Positions 10,839 through 20,142 of a stretch of DNA of 64,000 nt are shown here, piece after piece; the stretch's first letter is position 1, and each line of letters starts with the position of its first letter. The notes below the pieces were generated by a model. It did not search any database. It was not told the DNA's origin and was given only the letters and a program-made list of their open reading frames with translations. Source of the stretch: Lunularia cruciata (Eukaryota > Streptophyta > Marchantiopsida > Lunulariales > Lunulariaceae); the NCBI GenBank assembly GCA_948567375.1, contig OX419761.1, forward strand, positions 7,194,501 to 7,258,500. Reading direction: 5' to 3'. The translations under genes and the position numbers were made by a program.

Positions 10839-11141
10839 CCGTCTAGGTAATGATTCAATCCTCTCTGTTTGCCCATTTGGTAACTCTACTTCTTCACTTC
10901 TATCTCTCTCTAGATCCATTCCCAATCTTATTGCAACAGAGCAAGACAAGAAATTCTCTGTTGCTCCTGGATCTATTAATACTCTCACTTGATTACCTTC
11001 TAGGATTCCATTCACAACAATCAGTTGAGAGGTTGCCTTTCGGGCTCTTTGCGCATTATTCTTCTTCCTTCCCTTGCTTCTCTGCTTCCTTATTGAGCCA
11101 GTAAGGCCGTAAGGTACATTTACTGGTGATCTTCATTTTCC
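10839..11141 (-). pseudogene. Element 1 pol: N-terminal protease segment
   Basis: Start of pol, in the -1 frame relative to gag. It reads through a basic stretch (RKQRSKGRKKNN), then LIVVNGILEGNQVRVLIDPG and ATENFLS, the active-site loop of a retropepsin. Ty3/gypsy proteases normally have D-S/T-G-A; here the second residue is Pro (DPGA), which may itself inactivate the enzyme. The frame runs to LPNGQTERIESLP and is then interrupted by the 2.34-kb insertion; the missing C-terminal half (YDAILGMPW) resumes at about 8490 on the far side. The pol frame overlaps the end of gag by only a few codons. Confidence 0.8.
11098..11141 (-). promoter_or_regulatory. Decayed -1 frameshift site at gag-pol of element 1
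   Basis: On the minus strand the gag end has the heptamer GGAAAAT (11141-11135) in the phase G-GAA-AAT. An 8-nt spacer follows, then a 7-bp hairpin CCAGTAA/TTACTGG (arms 11126-11120 and 11104-11098) whose 5' arm holds the gag stop. Element 2 has GGGAAAC plus a hairpin at the matching place. Compared with that site, element 1 carries a G-to-A change in the slippery run and a T that makes a TGA in the pol frame, so it is probably no longer functional. The role is inferred from this comparison. Confidence 0.5.
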
Positions 11142-12208
11142 GAAGTGGTTTCCACCTCCTCCTCTTCAATGTGCCTCTCCATGTTGTTCAAAGATTGCCT
11201 GTACAAAGGCCAAGGGCCTCTAGGGAATTGAGTGCAACAATTGGTAGATATGTGCCCAATACGGCCACAATTGTAACAACGGCATTGTTCTCCTTGAGTC
11301 CCTTCTCCTCGTGGGACTCCATCTCTTTGTTCTTCTACCCGTCCCCGCTCTCCTTGAAGTGGTCGTGCTCCTTGATCTCGGAATCGAAGGTTGCCCAATT
11401 CCATTGGTACTGGTCCACCCATGTGTGGCATTTTTGCACGATAATGTTGAGGTGAAACTACTCCTTCACCTCCACCTAATGCTCCTGCTATTCTGTGTGC
11501 ACAAGCAATGGCTTCAAATACCGTGCGAGGGTTTTGCACCATGACTTCTTGGCAAATCCGCTCTTTCAACCCTCGTTTGAAATTATCGAGAGCCTTTGCT
11601 GGACTCGTGTCGGTAATTGCGACTTGTAGATCCAAAAACGCCTCCACATACTCTTGTATGCTATTCTTCTGTCTCAATCTCCATAGTCGGGTTCGAGCCA
11701 TCTGCACAGAATCCACCGATTGGAAATTCTTCAGCAATCCTTCTTGCATTGCTGTCCATGTGACCTCCCTTCTCTCTGCCAGCATGGATTGTTCCCAAGC
11801 ATCATACCAAGTGAGGGCTTTATCCGTCAAGTACCCACATGCAAATACGCCTGCAGCATGCTCATTGATCTTTGTTGAGAACAATCGGAAATATCGATTC
11901 ATTCTTGAGATCCGGTTTTCCACTACTCCCATCGTACGCTGCCCCTTGTAAGGCTCGATGTTGCAAGTCTTCTTCATCCGGAGTAGCAATGTGGCTTCAC
12001 CGTTGATAGGGTTTGTAGGCACGGGTGCCTCTCCAAGCACTTCAGTCGCAGGTTCAGGGTTTTGAGGTGGCTCTTCTTCTTGCATGGCTTGATTGTTCCT
12101 CAAGATCTGCACTTGACTTTGTAATGTCTCCATGGTCATCTTAATCTCTCGAAATTCATTCAACATCCCTTGCATTCCTTGCACCAGCTCTTGCAACTGC
12201 GGATCCAT
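11120..12208 (-). CDS. Element 1 gag (nucleocapsid/capsid polyprotein), intact ORF
   Basis: The Gag protein packages the retrotransposon RNA in cytoplasmic particles. The first in-frame ATG gives MDPQLQELVQGMQGMLNEF (12208-12206); the open frame reaches up to 12226. A coiled-coil-like start is followed by a retrotransposon gag domain (LTDKALTWYDAWEQSM, then WRLRQKNSIQEYVEAF, FKRGLKERI). Near residue 320 there is a CX2CX4HX4C zinc knuckle, CYNCGRIGHISTNC. It ends TTSENEDHQ at 11120. It is about 362 residues, a normal size, and is the only undamaged retroelement ORF in the window. Pol lies downstream in the -1 frame. Confidence 0.92.
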   Translation of the reverse strand: MDPQLQELVQGMQGMLNEFREIKMTMETLQSQVQILRNNQAMQEEEPPQNPEPATEVLGEAPVPTNPINGEATLLLRMKKTCNIEPYKGQRTMGVVENRISRMNRYFRLFSTKINEHAAGVFACGYLTDKALTWYDAWEQSMLAERREVTWTAMQEGLLKNFQSVDSVQMARTRLWRLRQKNSIQEYVEAFLDLQVAITDTSPAKALDNFKRGLKERICQEVMVQNPRTVFEAIACAHRIAGALGGGEGVVSPQHYRAKMPHMGGPVPMELGNLRFRDQGARPLQGERGRVEEQRDGVPRGEGTQGEQCRCYNCGRIGHISTNCCTQFPRGPWPLYRQSLNNMERHIEEEEVETTSENEDHQ

Positions 12209-12241
12209 GGTTCCTGTAACATCCAATTGCTAATGTCTACT

Positions 12242-12665
12242 TCAATACAGAGTCAATATAATCACTCTGGAAGGCGCACAAACTATCGGAACTACCATTG
12301 GGACCTCAGAAGCTATCACTCGTTGATAATACTCCTCACCAAAATTCCTAATCACAAAATCTCTAAACATCACTTTCGGCCTCACTACATAACGGATTTC
12401 TACTTGAGTGTTGAAAGGGAGAGGATTTGGGACATTCATATCCATTTTATCATAATAGAATGTAGATCGTCAAATCCCACTCTCTGTCATATATCACCAC
12501 AGGTAGAATCACCGGGTTTGGTGAGTTCATCACTCTGTCCATGAATTCCGCACCAAAGTGATAAACTAGCAATACCCTCATCTGCTCATGCTGGATGTAC
12601 ATAACCTTGATGTGGAATGGGTTTGAGAATGGAAAGCTAGGTGCGGGAAATTTCCCCCCGGCGCA
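12242..12665 (-). pseudogene. Element 1 pre-gag ORF with a duplicated module
   Basis: Coding-looking sequence between PBS and gag. The upstream module (about 12665-12454) reads KFPAPSFPFSNPFHIKV, then FGAEFMDRVMNSPNPVILPV and ends with stops at LTIYILL. The second module (12445-12242, shifted by one base) reads PNPLPFNTQVEIRYVV, then MFRDFVIRNFGEEYYQRVIA, SEVPMVVPIV and VIILTLY-stop. The modules align with each other (PF..xV, FG.E(F/Y)..RV..S, P.(V/I).P(V/I)V), so they look like a tandem duplication of about 60 residues. The last frame is the same as gag, with stops between. A similar ORF precedes gag in element 2. No known domain is recognised. Confidence 0.6.
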
Positions 12666-12797
12666 TCCATCCCATCCACTCTCTAAAGTCCTTCCTAAGT
12701 CTAGCGATTACTCTATGTTCTCCACCTCACATTACTCAGTTTCAGTAGTTTGTGCTATTCCAAGAGGGGTGATCCACTCTCTTCGACTAGAACACTT

Positions 12798-12809
12798 GCT
12801 TTGATACCA
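12798..12809 (-). promoter_or_regulatory. Primer binding site of element 1 (tRNA-iMet type)
   Basis: On the minus strand the LTR end GTATTACA is followed by one base and then TGGTATCAAAGC. This is one mismatch from TGGTATCAGAGC, the usual plant PBS complementary to the 3' end of initiator methionine tRNA. It fixes the 5' LTR boundary at 12811 and the element's orientation. Confidence 0.88.
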
Positions 12810-12810
12810 T

Positions 12811-13356
12811 TGTAATACTCGGAGGACAAGAGAAGAGAGAAAACACAAATTGCACACTCAAACATTTGATGCCCCAAGGAAGCACCTTCTCTTTATTATA
12901 TAGACAAAGAGGATCTCCTCCAAGGAAGCTCCACCATAGGATTAGGGACACAGATAGGTGACATGCCAGCAAGCTCCACCCTTGGATTACTTACTTGTAT
13001 GGGTGACCTGTCTGGTCTAGGTCGTATTTGGTTGGTCAAACAAGCTTTGACCGGAGGGAATCTTTTAGGGAATCTTCCTGTAGGAATCTTAGAATCACGT
13101 GAGTAAGGTACCATTGGAAAGCTCTTGACGAGACAAAGCAGGGGGGAGGGAAGGCCAGCCTTTCTGTTGGGGAGGGGGGAATCTGCACATTTTTGAGGCC
13201 TAATTCATCCTTTTAGGCCTCCGAAATTGCCTTCAAAGATTTCAGGCATATTTCGGTTCCTACTCTATTAGTAGAAGTCCCCTTTTGGTGATACCTCTTT
13301 ATGATCTATTTAGTCCATTTCACATCTAGATCATATGGCTAACCCTTGGTATTACA
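12811..13356 (-). repeat. 5' LTR of element 1
   Basis: TGTAATACC (13356) to GTATTACA (12811) on the minus strand, with matched inverted ends. It is 546 bp, shorter than the 3' LTR because it has one copy of the ~190-bp U3 block rather than two. It keeps the G-box CACGTG (about 13098), the TATA-like TATATAATAAAG (about 12893) and the PBS-proximal end. A few percent of aligned positions differ from the 3' LTR by eye. Confidence 0.9.
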
Positions 13357-13938
13357 GTCCTTTGGTGTTGGTATGCTACTCTTCTTAAACTTCCACTTGT
13401 TGATTGAGGCTCAAAGGTTCTTTGATTTGGTGCAAGGTTTCTCTCTACTCTTTTGCTTCTTCTTCACATGTTGGTCTAGATTTAGAGAAGATTGATCATC
13501 CTCATACTTCTCCTTTTCCTCTACTTTGCTATAAACATTTGCAAAGTAAAAAACCCTTCACTTTCCTCTTCTCCTCCTTGCAATCTTCTTTGGATTCTTT
13601 TACTTCTAAGGTTACTTCTTCCTCTTCATCCAAAGTTACATTGATAACTTAAGGATTTCATCTTGGTATTTTTGTTGGTTTTGGGGTTGGCATTAGAGGT
13701 GTACTCTCCTTCTTTGTCTTTGTGGTAGCCCCTTCTTCCACCAGAATGAATTCTCCAATTGATGCAAAATTTGCATCCTCTTCTTCATACATCCTGATTA
13801 TTGACCTTCTTTCAAGCTACATGACAAAGTACCTTATTGGATGAAAATGACTTGGGAACTTCTTTTGCTCTTCTCTCATTAAGAGATTTGACCATATGTA
13901 GAAATGTATTGCAAAGGGGGCCAAGTAAGTTGCTCCAT
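13357..13938. other. No gene seen
   Basis: T/C-rich plus-strand sequence between two LTR-A copies. An 82-codon open frame at 13404-13652 is serine-rich and resembles no family I know; I do not call it a gene. Confidence 0.45.
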
Positions 13939-14665
13939 TGTAATAACCAGTAACTAGATATATAATCTAGAGGTGAAAATTGACTTGGTAACATTTGGAA
14001 GGATGTTAGGTACTATGGCTAGATAGATCAGATAGAGGTTTCACCAAAAGAGCACTTTTACTAATAGAGCAAGAGTCAAAAATAGCCTGAATGTAATACC
14101 AATAGCTAGACATATTATTTAGAGGTGAAAATAGACTTGGTAATATCTAGAAGGATGTTATAGATAATGAACTAAGTAGATTAGATAGAAGTATCATGAA
14201 GAGAGTACTTCTACTAGTAGATCAGGAGCCAAAAATAGTTTGAAAATTATAGAGCCAATTTTGGATGCCTAAACAAATGAATTAGGCCTAAACAATGTGC
14301 AAATTCTGCCCTGGGGAAAAATGGCTAGCCTTCCCTCCTTCTCATTGAAAAATTTCCAATAGTACCTCACCCATGTGATTATGAGATCCCTACAAGAAAA
14401 TTCCCTAAAGATCCCTTTGGTCAAATTTTGTTTGACCAACCAGATAGGACCAAAATTGACATGTGATCCATGCATGCAACTAATCTAAGGGTAGAGCTCC
14501 ATGATAGGTCACCTATCCATGTACTGATCCAAGGTTGGAGCTTCCTTTGAGGGAATCCTCTTTGCTATATAATGAAGTCAAGGTGCTCTTTTGGGACATC
14601 GGATTATTGAGTGTAGAGCTTGTGTTTCTTCTCTTGTGTTTCTCTTAAGGTCTCTTATCCTTGGA
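13939..14665 (+). repeat. LTR-A copy with a duplicated 5' part
   Basis: An LTR-A start occurs twice: TGTAATAACCAGTAACTAG at 13939 and TGTAATACCAATAGCTAG at 14092. About 153 bp of U3 is therefore tandemly repeated ahead of a full LTR. It then follows LTR-A through the 'gcctaaacaaatgaattaggcc' block, the 'ttccctaaagatccc' block and TATATAATGAAG (about 14565), and decays at about 14660. No PBS or gag follows, so it is a solo or truncated LTR. Confidence 0.65.
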
Positions 14666-17600
14666 AGAGAACATCCACACATGTCAAGCACCTACTTCCT
14701 TTTTTTGCAAAGCACAAAAGGACCTTATTTGATGTGGGGTGGATAAGGATAGACTACTACAACTTAAGCTCTCACATGCTCAATGAGTAGTCCTTCTCTA
14801 CCCCATGTGAAATATTCCTTGAATGGTTTCTCTCACACATGCAAGGCCATCATTGAATATAAACGGTCTTCCTTGAGTGAAAATGGTGTTTGGTGGCATT
14901 TCTTTCACTAAATGGTAGTGCATTCAATCTTATATACAATCTTTGGATGCATCAATGTTTGGGCTGAAGTTTTAGATATGATGATCATGTTTAGGCCAAA
15001 ATTCTTCCAAGCTAAAGTTCTTTGGCCACAAAAACACTTAGATTTGAGTTTGTTACCCTTGACCAACCCTTGACTTTACTTGTTATATTCATACCTTGAA
15101 CTAAACATACATAGCTTCAAAGAACACTTTGACTAGGATATTTTTCTCCCTTAACAAGAAATTATCGTGTCTTATCTTAGCAAAAAAGAGTGAAATTAAT
15201 AGAAAGAAATTTTTTTGTAGAGATATGTGCACTAATCCTCTATCCCAAAGATAAACCCAACTTCCTTGAGCTTATCTATTTTCTCCATCATAATCATATT
15301 TATTAGTGGACTAATGCAAATTTTGTTAGAAAATAGGTCTTGCATATGACTCTATGTTTATTCAATACTCTTGGATAGTTATTTCCTTAAGATACTTATA
15401 ACCAAAACTAAATAAATTGATTTACTTGAGGGAAAATCTCTTGGAAAATTAACTTCTACTCTTTAATATTTGTACAATACTTAAGGGTAGATACTTTATT
15501 ATCTATCTCCAAGATTATCAATGGTGATTTGTCAAGGTCTTTCAAAACCTCATGCTTGGGTAAAAACTCAATCACAAACAAAAGATGCATATTTGAATTA
15601 TATACAAAATAATTTAGAGAGATCTATTTTTCTATACTTGTGTCTATAATTGAAGCTCCTCTTTTGAAATTGATTTCCAAACATAAAAAGATGATATATC
15701 TAAATAAATAAAGAAATTCAAGATTATTGATAGGAATTGTAACTCAAAAATTTAATGTGTTCTTAAGTACTCCTTGTGCTATCTATCTTGTGGACCTATG
15801 AGTACTTGTACACAAGTTACTCAACCATAACCTCCAAAGTAAAAAGACATAGTTTAAAAGACTTAAAAAATGAGATTTTGAATTCCCATAACTAAAATTA
15901 CCACCTTATCCATTATATCAATTGCTTAGACTTATTATTTGTTTTATTTTCTCATCAAGTGTTCAAAGTATAAGAAATTATCATACCCAACTTTTTCATC
16001 AATTTATTTGAAGTAACATTCATCAAAGATATTTTATCAACAAATACATCCTTAACATTGAGACCATCCAATTTCACATTATACTAAGAAGCATATCAAA
16101 AACCTCCAATAAGTACATTTTTGATATTGTGAGCATTCAATCTCAAATCAATCTAAGAGATATTCATAAACATCACATTGTATTGCTTTTGCATCCACTA
16201 TCTCCTAATAATACCAAAACCTTCTCCTTTACTTTCTTTTTTCTCTTGCTCTTTGTAAAACTCAAAACAATCCTAAGTTACTTCATTAAAGTAGGATTCA
16301 AAGCAATTATTTGGCCTCCCATAATATTGACCTTGTGATTATCAATATCACCTCCTTAAAAATACATTTTAATCCCATTTTTTTGAGATAAATGAATTAT
16401 CCCTTCTAAGTTTCTTCTTTGTAGTCTTTACAATTATGATGTTGAGTTGGTTATGTAAGTATTCCTTGTGAGCATGGGAGTGTAATTATTAGTATTAATA
16501 CTTGAGAAATTTTGCACTTTTTATAAAAAGAGCTTTTTTTCTTATTTTGAAAGCTCTAAGTTAACAACTTCAAGATTTAAGCATTCAAATTTCTTATAGT
16601 TACTCTTAACCACATCTATGGATGCTATTCATGTATCCATAATTATAAAGAAGGTTTGAATCCTTCATTACCTCCATATTTCTCTATATTTGCTCCTTTA
16701 TAATCCTCTCCTCCATGATATGTCAAATTTGTGCAATTCCTTTAGATATGATTTCTACCTCTATAAATTTTTTTATTTTATTTATTGAATATTATTATTA
16801 TTTGATCTCTATTATGTAAATAGTTACCATAACCTCTATGCCTTCTCCAAACATTCAAGTCTATCTCTCTCTTCTCCTATAATTACACTTCATTGATAAT
16901 GAGATTCACAAGGTGCTCAAAGATTATTTAGTGGATCTTTTTAGTAGAGGTACAAGAAACATGGCAACTATTACTTATGATGCAACCCTTACCACTAAAA
17001 GATCAAGATTCCTACCATACTTGTAAACTTTTTAAGTATGCACAACCTCCTTCACAACAAAATCATTTTCATCTCTTTCCAAACTCTCCTCCATATTAAT
17101 TATAATTTTGATGGGTCATGTCTCAAAAGAAGTTTTTTTATAACTCACTTTCCTTTACATATTAGTTTCAATTTCCAATAAAATTCTTGAGAAGCGTTGT
17201 TACTACACTAATTATAGTAATCTCCATATCATTCTTACTCTTTCTCAATATTACATGGAACTAAGACTATTTTTCTACTCTTATCTTATATACTTTCACT
17301 TTCTCTCAATCTCCTTGTTCAAGGAAGATAAACTTACTCATTGATTTCCCATTACTTTCATCATGAGGAAAATTATCAATAATTGGGAATGTTCAATTCT
17401 CTAAGACTTATCTTGGTTAGCTTCCTTTTCTTTTTTCTTATAAATTACGAGCTACATCTTTGAAGTAACTCAAGTAACAATGAGATATGCGCATTTTTCT
17501 CATGTCTTTGTTGCTAATGCAAGCCATTTTGAAATCTCTTATAAAAACTTCCATGTCTTTCCCATTCCTATGAAAATAAAATTGGAAGTTTCTTTATCTT

Positions 17601-19480
17601 AGCCTCTCAACATCTTTCTCTTTCTATTTTTTTCAATTCCTCCTTCTTTACTAATAAAGTATAAATATGGTTAACTATATTCAAGAGTGGGAAAACCATA
17701 AGTAATTAAAAAGTTTTAGATTGCTCCAAGATTTCTTTTTATTATCAAATCCTAGAGTGCAACTCAATTGAACACTTAAGGAGATTATCCATTAATTAAA
17801 AAACTATCTTTATCAGTAATTAAATTAGATCAATTTTTTCCTCTGAACTACATAAAGCTCACATTTTATAATGTGAGCTCTCTTTCATTTTAGATAATCT
17901 TGGTAAGTAAGATCTTACATGCAATCCTAAGCAAAGTAAATCTCTCTTTTCATTCATTCTCTTGCACTCAAAAATTAATAGACACAAATTGGTCTGATTG
18001 CTCTTCTCTTCATAACAAGAAGCACTTGGAATTAGTGTTTTTCATGTAGGTGAGGAAATTTTTGAGTCTTATAAGTTCTTTGTTTGAATTCTACTCTTAA
18101 ATTTTTTTTTATCAAAACAATCACTATTCTTAGCTCTACCCATTGAGGAATTTTTATAACCTCAAACTTATACTCTATGGACTTCATGCTACAAAGATGA
18201 ATCTATATATTCAAACATACTTTTAGTTATTCTTGAACTCATCATGTATGAGAAATCAAGACTATAAAAATAGAAACCTCTTCATAATATCAAAAACTAT
18301 TCCAAAATAGTAAATTCCACAACTATAAAATTTACATAGATAAGCACAACTTCAAGGTGTTTTTTTTAATAAAATTTAAGTTATTTCATTGAGCTATTTG
18401 ATTGAAGCCCTTATGTTGATTAGATTTGGTTCAAAAAGAACCTCCTTGACTTAAAAAAACCATTATTTGAATGGGCCCTATACAATTTATGTGCCAATGG
18501 ATCAGCTACATATCAATTTTCTTGATAATGTTCAAGAAAATCAAATCCAAATTGGTAAACTCTATATAAGATTCCAAAGAATATTCAATTTTGAGAGGTA
18601 GCTTACCCTACAAACTTCTGCAAATTTAAGCTCAATCCTTGTAGTAGCTTTCCTTGTAATATCAAGTATTCCAATTAAAAGATAAGGTGTTCAATCATCT
18701 ATGAAAATCTTAAGACAATCATTCAAACTTGGAGTTTTTCTCCCAAAAATCAAAGTAATCTTTAAAACATATAGAGCAATCTCACACAATCTCTCCAAGT
18801 CTTCTCTTATATACAAGATATTAAATATCACTTCAAGAATTTCAGTATGAACTAAAAATTGTACAAATGGAGTTAGATTTACTAGCATAAGGTCTTCTCT
18901 TTGAATTTTCTCCCCAATGATTTCTCATAGACTGCTTTCATCTAATATCAAATTTTATATAGGATACTTTCTAGAAAGGTCTCAATAATAAATCCCAAAA
19001 TATGAGCTACCTTATCTCTCAATTAAGATTAGCCTTGATAGTTATAAAGGTAGCATGCCATGGATTAAGAAAGCAGGAAACCAAACTCCGTTATACTACT
19101 CTAAGACTAAAATTCCACAACACCTCAAGATTCAAGGCATTTCTTACTAAAGAACCTAAAGAGAGTGATAAAATTGAAAACGATAGTGGGATGAGTAACC
19201 CATCATTGATTGTTTATATATACTTAACTTATAAAATTCTTATTAATTACCAGAGTAACCAAGTTATTAGTCAAATGGCCATCTAAAGTCAAAGGTCTTA
19301 AAAGAATATCCAAAATAATAGAAATAATACACATAAGCATATAATGGTATCTTGACCTAAGATCTAAGTCAAAGATTCCTTTATGTAAACTATCCTTGGA
19401 TTATAAAATATTTTTTAACTAAAAAAGCTTGTAGATCCAAGAGCTCTAAATTATTTCTAACTAAATATCTAAATTAGTGA
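14666..19480. other. AT-rich decayed DNA, no gene seen
   Basis: Very AT-rich, with only short chance ORFs (up to 94 codons at 19002-19286) and no domain motif on either strand. It is the target region into which element 2 inserted; the TGCTC at 19481-19485 is one copy of the target duplication. Confidence 0.5.
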
Positions 19481-19555
19481 TGCTCTGTAACAATATGGAG
19501 TTTAGCAACGAAGTCAGTCAGGCTCACGAAGTAGCACATAAGACAAATTAGCCTA

Positions 19556-19738
19556 GAATATTCCGGAAGCTTGCACCTTAAGTAAGTAGCTTCTAGAAGG
19601 AAGCTTCTAGAAGCTTCCTACTAGCTTAGCTTGCACGCCAAGTAGGCTGCTTCTAGAAGGAAGCTTCTTGAGAAGCTTCCTAGTTAACTTGGCTTGCACT
19701 CTAAGAAAGGGGCTTGAGGAAGCTTCTTGAGAAGCTTC
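19556..19738 (+). promoter_or_regulatory. Heat shock element clusters in the U3 of element 2
   Basis: Heat shock factor binds arrays of inverted nGAAn units. Perfect three-unit arrays are GAAtaTTCcgGAA at 19556-19568 and TTCtaGAAgcTTC at 19605-19617, the latter preceded by another TTCtaGAA at 19591. Further pairs are GAAgcTTC at 19660-19667 and 19672-19679, and at 19719-19726 and 19731-19738. All lie roughly 20-205 bp upstream of the TATA box. The 3' LTR keeps the first two arrays intact and has changes in the third. Binding and heat response are inferred, not shown. Confidence 0.7.
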
Positions 19739-19759
19739 TCAAGGGCCTTGTATGCTACC

Positions 19760-19767
19760 TATAAATA
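19760..19767 (+). promoter_or_regulatory. TATA box of element 2 LTR
   Basis: CTATAAATACC context, a strong plant TATA box 104 bp before the end of the LTR. Transcription would start about 25-35 bp downstream, giving a short R-U5. The same motif occurs in the 3' LTR at 24933-24940. Confidence 0.8.
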
Positions 19768-19871
19768 CCAAAGCCAAAGCTCATGCTAGGCATTCGGAGT
19801 TTTCCCTCATTCAAGTGTCCCAATGTGAGTTTCCATTCTCCTATTTCTCTCCTCGGTTTTGGTCTTTTACA

Positions 19872-19885
19872 CTAGTATCAGAGCA
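19872..19885 (+). promoter_or_regulatory. Primer binding site of element 2 (tRNA-iMet type)
   Basis: The LTR end TTTTACA is followed by c-TAGTATCAGAGCA, one mismatch from the consensus TGGTATCAGAGC that pairs with initiator methionine tRNA. Same primer class as element 1. Confidence 0.88.
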
Positions 19886-19888
19886 GGA

Positions 19889-20109
19889 ATGGGATGGATG
19901 GAATTTATGGACCACCAAATCCACTTCCGCCAAACCATTAGGACTTTCATGTCCAAATATTACCAAAGCATCGTTTCACACAATTCATCACCTCACGCTT
20001 TGGGCAGGATTTTCTACATATGATCACAATGTCAGAGGAACCCTTGATACTTCCAGTTGTAACTTATGGAGAACGGTGGACGTGTTGTATCTATGTGTTA
20101 ATCAACTAG
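19889..20109 (+). pseudogene. Element 2 pre-gag ORF
   Basis: The ATG at 19889 opens a frame containing HFRQTIRTFMSKYYQSIVS and stops at 20021-20023. One frame lower, an ATG at 20029 opens MSEEPLILPVVTYGERW, then CCIYVLIN-stop at 20107-20109. Both halves match the pre-gag modules of element 1: FR..IR.F...YYQ.(I/V)(V/I), and P(L/V)ILPVV.Y...W....IY. The second half lies in the gag frame, 33 bases ahead of the gag ATG. A single frameshift and stop separate the halves. No known domain is recognised; conservation between two different elements suggests a real protein. Confidence 0.6.
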
Positions 20110-20142
20110 ATAAATTGAGGGTAGTGGAATAGAGTAGTAGCG

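Larger units (their letters stand above)
4598..13356 (-). mobile_element. Element 1: Ty3/gypsy chromovirus, defective
   Basis: Minus-strand order is 5' LTR (13356-12811), PBS, pre-gag ORF, gag, protease, RT, RNase H, integrase, chromodomain, polypurine tract and 3' LTR (5333-4598). This order plus the terminal chromodomain defines the chromovirus branch of Ty3/gypsy. The LTRs differ mainly by an extra ~190-bp tandem U3 block in the 3' copy. Pol lies in one frame but has at least six in-frame stops and a 2.3-kb insertion in the protease, whereas gag is open throughout. No target-site duplication can be read because the outer edge of the 3' LTR is fused to another LTR-A copy, which points to a rearrangement after insertion. 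Confidence 0.9.
19486..19871 (+). repeat. 5' LTR of element 2
   Basis: TGTAACAATATGGAG to GGTCTTTTACA, 386 bp, followed directly by the PBS. U3 holds four clusters of GAA/TTC inverted pentamers; a TATA box lies at 19760-19767. Compared with the 3' copy it has substitutions at seven sites and no indels. Confidence 0.95.
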
